The translations under genes were made by a program, and so were the position numbers. Shown here piece by piece: positions 8,795-17,294 of a DNA stretch of 38,445 nt; the first letter of the stretch is position 1, and the number at the start of each line of letters is the position of its first letter. The stretch comes from Pseudomonadales bacterium (GTDB lineage: Bacteria > Pseudomonadota > Gammaproteobacteria > Pseudomonadales > Azotimanducaceae), in contig JANQMF010000182.1 in assembly GCA_028280225.1 (NCBI GenBank), positions 1 through 38,445 on the forward strand, read 5' to 3'. The notes beneath the pieces were generated by a model that saw only the letters and a program-made list of their open reading frames with translations, did no database searches and was not told the origin of the DNA.

Positions 8795-10741
8795 ATGAAG
8801 CCAACAAGTATGCAAAAACTATTACAGCACACCCTGGTCCTCAGCCTGGTGATCTTGTGCCTGGGATATTCATCTTCCGGATTTTCTCAGGAGAAGGCCA
8901 AATCCTGGCGTATGACCGTCAAGGGAGCGGACATCCACGAATTTGTCGCTGAAGTTGCTGAGATCACCGGCAAGACCTTTGTTATCGACCCCCGTCTCAA
9001 AGGCAGCGTGACGGTCATATCCGATACACCCATGGACCGGGAAGGGGTTTACGCGCTATTCCTCAGCGTGCTGCGCCTGCATAACTTTACCGCGGTGCCT
9101 TCCGGGGATGTGGTACGGATCCAGCAGAATGCCACCGGCAAACAGACACCCGGTGCCCAGGGGGACCTGGGTGCGGTGGCTCCGGAAGAACTGGTAACCC
9201 GAGTTGTGGCCGCGCAAAACGTCGACTCCGCGGAGCTGGTCAAGATTCTGCGTCCGCTGATCCCCCAATACGGACATATCGCGTCGGTTGCCCAGCCCAA
9301 CGTGGTCATTATCAGCGACCATGCGGACAACATTATCCGCCTGAAGAAAATTATCGCCAATATCGACGTATCTGATGAAGAAGAAGTGGTTATGGTGCCC
9401 CTCAAGGACGCCTGGGTGGGCACCGTGGTCGGCATTCTGGAAAAGGTGGCGCCGGATCAGATTGGACGAAATGCCAAAGGCCCCCAGCGTATTCAAATTA
9501 TTGCCAACGAAAGAAATAACTCCCTGGTCCTGCGGGGCAAACCCCGGCCAATCGCTGAAGTTCTGAAAATTGTCGATAAACTGGACCAGCCGGCAACCAC
9601 CACGGATTCCACCCAGGTGATTCGTTTGCGCCACGCGGACGCAGCCAATGTTTCCACCATATTGACCAGCATTATCAGCGGACGCCAGACCGGTGAAGAA
9701 GGTGGCGCCACCCAGGAAACCACCATCCAGGCGGACGAAACCCTGAATGCCATTGTTGTACGTGCGGATCCCGGCACCATGACGGAAATCCTGGATATCA
9801 TTGAAAAGCTGGATGCCCGCAAGGAACAGGTATTGATCGAGGCAGCCATTGTGGAACTGACCATGAACGAAGGTCAGTCCCTGGGGGTTGAAGTTGCCGC
9901 CGCGGACGGCGGCGGCAGCAGCGTCCCCCTGGTCTCCACCAGCGGTATCCCGGCCGGGGCTAATCTGACCGGCGCACTAAATGCCCTGCTTGCCGGTCTA
10001 ATTGACGAGGAAACGGAGTCCATCGACATTATCGGCGGCTTGGGCGCTGCAACCAGCCCCACCCTGGCCGCGGCAAAAATCGACACCGACGGGATTTCCT
10101 TTGGTGCCGTGATCACCGCCATTTCCACTAACAGTGATGCCAACCTCCTGTCCACTCCAAGCATATTGACCCTGGACAACCAGGAAGCCCATATCCTGGT
10201 GGGTCAGGAGGTCCCCTTCAGAACCGGTTCCTTTACCACTACCGGTGACGGCACGAGCAATCCCTTCACCACGGTCCAGCGGGAAGATATTGGCCTGGAG
10301 CTTACCGTCACCCCCCATGTCCACAACGGCACATCTGTCCGCCTGGATGTGGCTCAGGAAATCAGTAATCTGGTGACCACCGCTGTTGGTGGCGAGGCTT
10401 TTGCTGACGTGATCACCTCAAAAAGATCAATTGAAACCACCGTTTTAGCGGAAGATCAACAAACCATTGTTCTGGGTGGGTTGATCCAGGATGACTACGA
10501 GGAGAATCACTCCAAGGTACCCCTGCTCGGTGACATTCCGGTACTTGGAAATTTATTTAAAGCCCGGAAAAAGACAAGAACCAAGACAAATCTGCTAATA
10601 TTCTTACGTCCTACTGTGTTGCGCACCAACGAAGATGCTCAGGCGGCGACCGAGCGTAAATACAAGGACATCTGGGAAGTCGAAATCAATTCCGCGGTAC
10701 CGAGTTACGGTGAAATCTATGAGGGTGAGCGCCCGAAGTAG
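8795..10741 (+). CDS. gspD: Type II secretion system secretin GspD
   Basis: The outer-membrane secretin that forms the exit pore of type II secretion. From the ATG at 8795 (648 aa) it has a signal peptide (residues 1 to about 33, hydrophobic core LVLSLVILCLG). It then has the N0 domain (AKSWRMTVKGADIHEFVAEV on), three KH-like N1-N3 repeats, and the secretin barrel with VPFRTGSF and VPLLGDIPVLGNLFKARK. A tail, TNLLIFLRPTVLR, follows. The frame stays open upstream to a GTG at 8690, but those 35 residues would precede the signal peptide, so I reject that start; ATG 8810 is also possible. Polar low-complexity segments in the middle (around 9900-10060) are the usual N3/secretin linker variation. 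Confidence 0.96.
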   Translation: MKPTSMQKLLQHTLVLSLVILCLGYSSSGFSQEKAKSWRMTVKGADIHEFVAEVAEITGKTFVIDPRLKGSVTVISDTPMDREGVYALFLSVLRLHNFTAVPSGDVVRIQQNATGKQTPGAQGDLGAVAPEELVTRVVAAQNVDSAELVKILRPLIPQYGHIASVAQPNVVIISDHADNIIRLKKIIANIDVSDEEEVVMVPLKDAWVGTVVGILEKVAPDQIGRNAKGPQRIQIIANERNNSLVLRGKPRPIAEVLKIVDKLDQPATTTDSTQVIRLRHADAANVSTILTSIISGRQTGEEGGATQETTIQADETLNAIVVRADPGTMTEILDIIEKLDARKEQVLIEAAIVELTMNEGQSLGVEVAAADGGGSSVPLVSTSGIPAGANLTGALNALLAGLIDEETESIDIIGGLGAATSPTLAAAKIDTDGISFGAVITAISTNSDANLLSTPSILTLDNQEAHILVGQEVPFRTGSFTTTGDGTSNPFTTVQREDIGLELTVTPHVHNGTSVRLDVAQEISNLVTTAVGGEAFADVITSKRSIETTVLAEDQQTIVLGGLIQDDYEENHSKVPLLGDIPVLGNLFKARKKTRTKTNLLIFLRPTVLRTNEDAQAATERKYKDIWEVEINSAVPSYGEIYEGERPK

Positions 10742-10757
10742 TGACAAGATCTGATGT

Positions 10758-13211
10758 ATGAAGGGGTTTATTTATCGTCTTAACCGCCTTCTGCTTAAGC
10801 TAATTGTCCATCCCACGGTTACCGGTGGGGACAACTTTGCGCTAAACGAGGGAAAACAGGTGGTGTATGTTCTGCATCACCGCTCGGTCACAGACCTGGT
10901 TATGCTTGATCTGGTTTGTACCGAACACGGCTTTACGTCACCCTTCCTGCCCCTTGATCTGGCCGAAGCACCTGAGCGTCTGCGGGTATTTCCATTGCTG
11001 CGTTCCGCCGGTGGACGTATCACCATGAATACCCATTCGTCCAGGCTGCTGCGGCTGATCGACCAGCCCGCGGAACTGAAACACGATATCACCCTGGTGC
11101 CGATTACCGTGTTCTGGGGACGTGGTATGTCGGAACAGGGTTCCCTGTTCAGCACCCTGACCTCGGAAGACTGGGCGGTGACCGGGCGTTTCAAGCGGCT
11201 GATTAATCTGCTCATCAATCGGCGCAACATTGTGGTTCACATAGGCCGCCCCATATCCCTGACCGATGTGGCGGGAAAGGATATTGAACGCAATATTGCC
11301 ATCCGCAGAACGGCCCGGCTGTTGCGGGTACGTCTGCGTCAGCAGAAGGTCACCGCCTTGGGGCCGGATTTTTCCCACCGCAGAACATTGCTGAACCAGG
11401 TGGTCCAGAGCCGGTCGGTCAGGCAGGTTATCGACAGCAAGGTTGCCGCCGGTGGCAAACAAAAAAAGCTGGAGCGCCAGGCCCTCAGGCACGCCCGCAC
11501 CATCGCCTCGGATATGTCCCATACCACGATACGGGTACTGTCCAGAATATTGCGTTGGTTCTGGAACCGCATTTACGACGGTATCGAGACCCGGGGGATT
11601 CACCACCTGGAGGCGGTCAGCGCAACCCATACGCTGATCTATGTTCCCTCCCATCGCAGTCATCTGGATTATCTGTTGCTCAGTTACTTATTGTACTACG
11701 AAGGGTTTATGATCCCGCATATTGCCGCCGGCGATAATCTTAACCAGCCTGTTCTCGGCTCCATCTTGCGTCGCGGCGGGGCTTTTTTTATGCGCCGCAG
11801 TTTTCGTGGCGACCCTCTGTATACCGCTGTTTTTAACGAGTATCTTTATCAGGTCTACCGACGTGGCCACAGTGTAGAGTTTTTCCCCGAAGGTGGGCGG
11901 ACCCGTAGCGGACGCACGATGCCGGCCAAATTTGGCCTGCTGAAAATGACCCTGGAGCACCAGCTTCGCGGCTTGCCCAAACCGTTGGCTTTTGTACCGG
12001 TTTACTTCAGCTACGAAAAAGTGGTGGAGGGTTCGAGCTACCTGTCCGAACTGCGCGGAGCCACCAAAAAAGGGGAATCTTTTGGCGATGTCTTTCGCAA
12101 CATTAAGTTAATCCGGCAGAATTTTGGCCGGGTTGGGGTCAATCTGGGCCCACCCATAAAGTTAGATCAATGGCTGCAGGAGGTATCCTCCACCACCGGC
12201 TCTTCCGGCGTTGCGCACGAGGCCTCATCTGTTCTCACACCCACCTCAACAGATCAGGATGACGTACTGGACAATTGGGTGTCCAGGTTGGGGACCACAA
12301 TTATGCAGCAGATTAACAATCAGGCTACCGTCAATCCGGTTAATCTGGTGGCACTGATTACCCTGGCCACGTCCAACAGTGCCATTGAGGAAGTCCGGCT
12401 GCGGGATCAGATTGTGTGTTACCAGACTCTGTTGCAAAAGTTGTACCCGGACTCCGGCATCAGGGTGTGTGATGATCCACCACACCAGGTGATCAGCCAT
12501 GTGGAAAACCTGGGATTGCTGAATCGTTATCAGGAAAAGTTCGGCGACGTATTGGGACACGAGCCTTTTGCCGCGGTATTGATGACCTGGTACCGTAACA
12601 ATGTGGTTCACACCTTGGCCCTGCCTTCCCTGATCGCCTGCCTGACAGTCAAACGACGACGCCCCATCAGTTACGACAATTTACAGCGTATTGTCGGCAT
12701 GATTTACCCCTATCTGGCGGAAGAATTGTCATGGGAAATTCCCAACGATAAGTTTAACCAGAAGTTTGATGACTGTATTGCCACCATGCACAGCCTGGGG
12801 TTGCTCAACAGAAAGGACAACAGCTTTGTTCCCCCACCTCCGGGTGAAGGCAGGCACATGGAGCTCAGCCTGCTGGCCAATCTTGTTTCACAAACCCTTG
12901 AACGGATGTTTATTGTTATTCACTTGTTGGGCCGGAGTGGCTTTACCCTGCAGGGCCTGCAAACATCCAGTCAAATTGTTGCGCAAAAAATATCCCGCCT
13001 GTACGGTATTAACGCGCCGGAGTTTTTTGACCGCCGGCTTTTTGATCAGTTTATCCACAAGCTGATCACCAACGGGGTGGTCAACACCCTGGCTGACGGG
13101 ATTCTGGTGCCGGATCCGGGTCTGGATCAGGTTTTACGTGCAGCGGAATTTGTCATTGATCCCCAAGTCAGGTACGGCGTTCTCAGTGTCAGCTCCGAAA
13201 GTGGGCACTAA
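10758..13211 (+). CDS. plsB: Glycerol-3-phosphate 1-O-acyltransferase PlsB
   Basis: Membrane-associated enzyme that acylates sn-glycerol-3-phosphate at position 1, starting phospholipid synthesis. The 817 residues match the usual length of about 807-830. Acyltransferase motif I (HRSHLD, His299 to Asp304), the GAFFMRRSF motif and the FFPEGGRTRSG motif (about 373-383) are all present, followed by VPVYFSYEKVVEG. An N-terminal domain precedes the catalytic block, as in E. coli PlsB. The ATG at 10758 is 16 bases after gspD, and no clear ribosome binding site is visible. The 3' end overlaps the convergent GFA-family gene by four bases. Confidence 0.97.
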   Translation: MKGFIYRLNRLLLKLIVHPTVTGGDNFALNEGKQVVYVLHHRSVTDLVMLDLVCTEHGFTSPFLPLDLAEAPERLRVFPLLRSAGGRITMNTHSSRLLRLIDQPAELKHDITLVPITVFWGRGMSEQGSLFSTLTSEDWAVTGRFKRLINLLINRRNIVVHIGRPISLTDVAGKDIERNIAIRRTARLLRVRLRQQKVTALGPDFSHRRTLLNQVVQSRSVRQVIDSKVAAGGKQKKLERQALRHARTIASDMSHTTIRVLSRILRWFWNRIYDGIETRGIHHLEAVSATHTLIYVPSHRSHLDYLLLSYLLYYEGFMIPHIAAGDNLNQPVLGSILRRGGAFFMRRSFRGDPLYTAVFNEYLYQVYRRGHSVEFFPEGGRTRSGRTMPAKFGLLKMTLEHQLRGLPKPLAFVPVYFSYEKVVEGSSYLSELRGATKKGESFGDVFRNIKLIRQNFGRVGVNLGPPIKLDQWLQEVSSTTGSSGVAHEASSVLTPTSTDQDDVLDNWVSRLGTTIMQQINNQATVNPVNLVALITLATSNSAIEEVRLRDQIVCYQTLLQKLYPDSGIRVCDDPPHQVISHVENLGLLNRYQEKFGDVLGHEPFAAVLMTWYRNNVVHTLALPSLIACLTVKRRRPISYDNLQRIVGMIYPYLAEELSWEIPNDKFNQKFDDCIATMHSLGLLNRKDNSFVPPPPGEGRHMELSLLANLVSQTLERMFIVIHLLGRSGFTLQGLQTSSQIVAQKISRLYGINAPEFFDRRLFDQFIHKLITNGVVNTLADGILVPDPGLDQVLRAAEFVIDPQVRYGVLSVSSESGH

Positions 13212-13579
13212 CGCAACCGCTGCACATTGTCTTCCCAGTTCTGACCGTCAAAAGGCACAATTTCCATTTGCCGCCAGACATTGTCCGCCAGGCAGCGTGC
13301 ATTAACGCTGACCTGGTCCGGATGAGATCTGGGTACATAAAAGGCTTTTACCCCGCACACCCGGCAAAACAGGTGTTCCGCAACCCGGGTATTAAAACGA
13401 TAAGACGTAAGCTGTTCCGCTCCGCTGATTAACCTGAACTGACTTTGCGGAACGATGAGGTGGAGATAACCCACCCTTTCACAGATCGAACAGTTACATT
13501 CAGCAAGACTGACTGTCCCGGCAACATCCACCTCAATCTGCACAGCCTGGCAATGGCAACTGCCCCTGTAAGTTCTCAT
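13208..13579 (-). CDS. GFA/CENP-V family zinc-binding protein
   Basis: 123 residues with the cysteine pattern of the glutathione-dependent formaldehyde-activating (GFA/CENP-V) fold: Cys8 and Cys10 (GSCHC), Cys28, Cys30 and Cys33 (CNCSIC), and Cys72 and Cys75 (FCRVCGVKAFY). These would bind zinc. Family members are rarely characterised, and formaldehyde activation should not be assumed. I chose the ATG at 13579 because AGGA lies six to seven bases upstream and family proteins begin just before the first CxC; a GTG at 13606 overlapping the rsmJ stop is the longer alternative. It is probably co-transcribed with rsmJ and converges on plsB. Confidence 0.85.
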   Translation of the reverse strand: MRTYRGSCHCQAVQIEVDVAGTVSLAECNCSICERVGYLHLIVPQSQFRLISGAEQLTSYRFNTRVAEHLFCRVCGVKAFYVPRSHPDQVSVNARCLADNVWRQMEIVPFDGQNWEDNVQRLR

Positions 13580-13602
13580 AGGGCTTCCTGATGATTTAAA
13601 AC

Positions 13603-14319
13603 TCACACATATATATCAAAGCGTACCGCGCGGCCACGAACCTGATGTGCCGCCCGAACACCCTGTTTGGTCTCGACCCGGGGATCTTTTAGCCGGCGCT
13701 TGAGAACCACCCGGTCTGCGCAGGATAAGCCAAGATCAATACAATGGGGTAAATCCGGATCCGGGGTTTGCCCAACCACCTGTTGCAAAAGCTGGGCTGC
13801 CAGCCCGGGTAACGCGGATTTCCGGCGCTGGGGAAACATGGGATCTAAGTAAACCACCGACCACCGCTGTCCCATCGTGGTTGCCTGGCTGAGGACAGCC
13901 AGGCCATCAGCACGGCGCAGGCGAATGGCCTCCTGACCAGCGGTCAGCTGTCTGGACATCAACCAGATCAGGGGATGGTGTTCCACTGCATCAACCGCAA
14001 AACCCTGGCCGGCCAGTGTGTATGCATCAACACAGAAGCCGGCAAAAGGATCCAACAGGGTCAGGCCACCCCGTTTGCCACGGCATGCACGCACCACCTC
14101 GCTCCCGCCCATCCGACGGCGCGCCAGATGAGCCGCAGACAACCTGAACGGTTTGCTCAAACCCGGGCCGATCAATGCCCAACCCTGATCATCCAGCCAG
14201 GCGGCAAACCCGGGTAAACCCCGGGGCAAGGTGGATGTCGCTGATAGTTCAAAACACCCGGGACATTCGTTGACCAGTTCCTCGGCAATAGCCGCCAGAT
14301 GCACCGGTGCAAAAATCAT
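13603..14319 (-). CDS. rsmJ: 16S rRNA (guanine1516-N2)-methyltransferase RsmJ
   Basis: A SAM-dependent methyltransferase acting on G1516 of 16S rRNA. Family marks are the glycine-rich SAM loop LLDPFAGFCVDAYTLAGQG, the catalytic VVYLDPMFPQRRKSAL block (an exact family signature), and the end KR...RFDIYV. About 238 residues from the ATG at 14319; a TTG at 14334 would add five. It lies between a small unknown gene (15 bases from its end to 14334) and the GFA gene, all on the minus strand. Confidence 0.93.
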   Translation of the reverse strand: MIFAPVHLAAIAEELVNECPGCFELSATSTLPRGLPGFAAWLDDQGWALIGPGLSKPFRLSAAHLARRRMGGSEVVRACRGKRGGLTLLDPFAGFCVDAYTLAGQGFAVDAVEHHPLIWLMSRQLTAGQEAIRLRRADGLAVLSQATTMGQRWSVVYLDPMFPQRRKSALPGLAAQLLQQVVGQTPDPDLPHCIDLGLSCADRVVLKRRLKDPRVETKQGVRAAHQVRGRAVRFDIYV

Positions 14320-14349
14320 GAAAGGCGGCTTCAAGCGGATGTATGGCCT

Positions 14350-14592
14350 TTAAACATATTCATCAATGTGGGTGCGGCTGGACGTATGAGTGGTGGCCAT
14401 GGCCTGGCTGTTATAGGCAAACAGCGCAGCCTCCTCCGGGGCACGGTTTATCCTCACCGGACGTGTCCAACGAAAATCAGCTTGCGTTCCCGATGCCTCA
14501 CCAACCGCCACCTTGGGCCCGGGGGCCGGGGTGGCTTTTGCACCTTGATTGGTCACCACCAGGTTCGCATGAGGGGCTTGCGTTATTTTCAT
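14350..14592 (-). CDS. Small uncharacterised protein
   Basis: 80 residues from the ATG at 14592, which has AAGG five bases upstream and a promoter-like sequence just before it. There is no signal peptide or membrane segment; the composition is polar with a Pro/Ala-rich middle. The end (EEAALFAYNSQ ... HIDEYV) resembles a pattern I associate with short uncharacterised gammaproteobacterial proteins, a helix with A-Y followed by a terminal D-x-Y-[VA]. That is a memory of a pattern, not a database match. It is probably the first gene of a transcript with rsmJ and the GFA gene. Function unknown. Confidence 0.6.
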   Translation of the reverse strand: MKITQAPHANLVVTNQGAKATPAPGPKVAVGEASGTQADFRWTRPVRINRAPEEAALFAYNSQAMATTHTSSRTHIDEYV

Positions 14593-14604
14593 GGTAGCCT
14601 TACA

Positions 14605-14631
14605 AGTATAGTTCCCCGTCAAATTTGTCAA
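14605..14631 (-). promoter_or_regulatory. Candidate promoter for the small gene-rsmJ-GFA unit
   Basis: On the minus strand, a perfect TTGACA (14626-14631) and TATACT (14605-14610, five of six) are separated by 15 bases. The spacer is short, but both hexamers are strong, and the pair lies between the tsaB stop and the start codon at 14592. Confidence 0.45.
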
Positions 14632-14645
14632 CTTCAGTCCGCCGG

Positions 14646-15332
14646 CTATCCCGGCTGAGCCGCCTTAACCCAGGGGGAATCTCCGTCCACGTAGACCGGC
14701 AACGCCAGCTCCGGTGTCACACTTTCACCTGCCTCATGCGCTCTGCTGACGTAGTTCAGGATTGCGCGTGCAGAGGGTTCGATCTTTGCGACCCATCTTT
14801 CCGCCAGGGGCGCTGCGAGCCAGTTTGGGTATTGGCCAACAACTTTAAAGTCCGCCCAGTTAGGTTGACAGTCGGTCAGCCATTGAGGCATGCCGTCCAC
14901 CAGTGAGGATGCCTGCAACAAGCTCACTTGACCGTCAGCCACCTTATAAAGGGTCAAATAGTGTGCCTCGCCGCGGCTTTTTATTGAGGTCAGCCAGTAC
15001 CCTGCTGAAGATTGGCTGCTCAGAGCCGATTCCAGCCACACCCGGGCACTGGGTACCGGCACAACTTTAGCAGCGGCCGCATAGCTTAAAGCCTGAGTCA
15101 CGCTGGCAGCCATGCGTACTCCGGTAAAGGAGCCCGGTCCGCAGCCAAAACCCACCACACCGACATCTTTGATATTCACCCCGGCTTCCGTCAACAGCGC
15201 ATCAAGCAGAGCCAAAAGATGCTCATTGTGTTGACGCCGTAAATAGCGATGCCGCGTATAAATCTGCCCGTGCGCACGTAAAGCAAGGCTACAATAGCCA
15301 CCAGATGTTTCAAGACACAAGGTATGTTTCAT
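14646..15332 (-). CDS. tsaB: tRNA threonylcarbamoyladenosine biosynthesis protein TsaB
   Basis: The non-catalytic ASKHA-fold partner of TsaD in t6A37 modification of ANN-decoding tRNAs. The N-terminal LCLETSGGYCSLAL, QHNEHLLALLDALL and GFGCGPGSFTGVRMA blocks are diagnostic. 228 residues from the ATG at 15332; a GTG at 15338 would add two. It is divergent from moeA with overlapping 5' ends, so its promoter must lie within moeA coding DNA. The C-terminal half diverges, as usual for the family. Confidence 0.94.
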   Translation of the reverse strand: MKHTLCLETSGGYCSLALRAHGQIYTRHRYLRRQHNEHLLALLDALLTEAGVNIKDVGVVGFGCGPGSFTGVRMAASVTQALSYAAAAKVVPVPSARVWLESALSSQSSAGYWLTSIKSRGEAHYLTLYKVADGQVSLLQASSLVDGMPQWLTDCQPNWADFKVVGQYPNWLAAPLAERWVAKIEPSARAILNYVSRAHEAGESVTPELALPVYVDGDSPWVKAAQPG

Positions 15333-16579
15333 TGACACAGAATAGCCAACCCTTAAGTCTGGCGGAAGCGTTGTCCCGCCTGAAGGGCCACATTACACCC
15401 CTTGCCGGGGACATCGAGACCCTGCCGATTGAACGGTGTCTGGGGAGAATTGTGGCGGCTCCGCTCAAAGCACCCATCGACATGCCCCCCTTTGCCGCCT
15501 CAGCCATGGACGGTTATGCCGTACGCGATGAGGATTGGCAGGCAGATCCCGCTGCAGCCTTTACCCTGGTAGGGCGGAGTCTGGCGGGACACCCCTACAC
15601 CGGCGCGCCCTTAGACAGGCGCGAAGCTGTGCGCATCTATACCGGCGCCGCCTTACCCCCGGGGGGTGGCCGGATCCTGTTGCAGGAAGACCTGCTCACC
15701 GCCACCGAGGACCAGGCTACCTTCAGGCCTCATCAGCCCACGGAACACTATGTGCGCCCGGTGGGTCACGACATGCAAAAGGACCAACTCCTGGCCCCGC
15801 CGGGCACAACCTTAAGTGCCCTTACTTTAGGTATGGCGGCGGCGGCGGGTATCGGGGCGATTCCCGTTTATCCCCTACCCCGGGTTGGGGTCTTTTCTAC
15901 CGGAGACGAACTGGTTGATCCGGGCATTCCGCCTGGCCAACTCACCCCGGGTCAGATCTATGATTCAAACCGTTTAACCGTGCTGAGCCTGTTGGCAAAT
16001 CTGCCCATTAAGTTGATTAACCTGGGCCGGTTGCCGGACGATCCTGGAGCGGTAAACCAGGCGCTGGCCAAAGGAGCCAACAAGTGTCATATGTTGATTA
16101 CCAGCGGTGGAGTATCGGTGGGTGATGCTGACCATATTACCCACACCATACGCACCCTGGGTCAAATCGAATTTTGGCGGTTGAATTTAAAACCGGGAAA
16201 ACCGCTGGCTTATGGTCAAATCGACGGCTGCCATATCTTTGGTTTGCCGGGTAACCCGGTATCGACCATCGTCACTTTGTTGATGGTCGCCAAACCGGCC
16301 ATCATGCAGTTATGCGGTGGCAACCCGGAGCCGCCGCTGCGGGTAGCGGCAATCACCACGCACGGCTTTACTCATCAGCCCGGGCGCACGGAATATCAAC
16401 GAGGCATCTTGCAAGCTGACACCCAGGGCTTGTCGGTCACCCCAACCGGCGACCAGAGTTCCAATCGCATGACAACCTTTGCCGCCGCTAACTGTCTGGT
16501 GGAAATTCCCGGTGTCGCGGAAGATATAGCCGCCGGCGAAACCGTCGAGGTGCTGCCGTTTGCCGGTCTGCTCCAGTAA
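15305..16579 (+). CDS. moeA: Molybdopterin molybdenumtransferase MoeA
   Basis: Inserts molybdate into adenylylated molybdopterin to form the molybdenum cofactor. Family motifs are PPFAASAMDGYAVRDED, GVFSTGDELV with GQIYDSN, ITSGGVSVGDADH, and LKPGKPLAYG with GLPGNPVSTIV. 424 residues from the ATG at 15305, which lies 28 bases inside tsaB on the other strand. A TTG at 15332 with AAGG nine bases upstream gives a 415-residue protein and leaves the two start codons sharing one base; I cannot decide between them. No other molybdenum cofactor gene is in the window. The gene is convergent with adk, seven bases apart. Confidence 0.93.
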   Translation: MFQDTRYVSLTQNSQPLSLAEALSRLKGHITPLAGDIETLPIERCLGRIVAAPLKAPIDMPPFAASAMDGYAVRDEDWQADPAAAFTLVGRSLAGHPYTGAPLDRREAVRIYTGAALPPGGGRILLQEDLLTATEDQATFRPHQPTEHYVRPVGHDMQKDQLLAPPGTTLSALTLGMAAAAGIGAIPVYPLPRVGVFSTGDELVDPGIPPGQLTPGQIYDSNRLTVLSLLANLPIKLINLGRLPDDPGAVNQALAKGANKCHMLITSGGVSVGDADHITHTIRTLGQIEFWRLNLKPGKPLAYGQIDGCHIFGLPGNPVSTIVTLLMVAKPAIMQLCGGNPEPPLRVAAITTHGFTHQPGRTEYQRGILQADTQGLSVTPTGDQSSNRMTTFAAANCLVEIPGVAEDIAAGETVEVLPFAGLLQ

Positions 16580-16586
16580 CGACAGG

Positions 16587-17267
<681 letters not shown>

Positions 17268-17294
17268 TCATCAAGCAGGTTGGGATGATGACCA

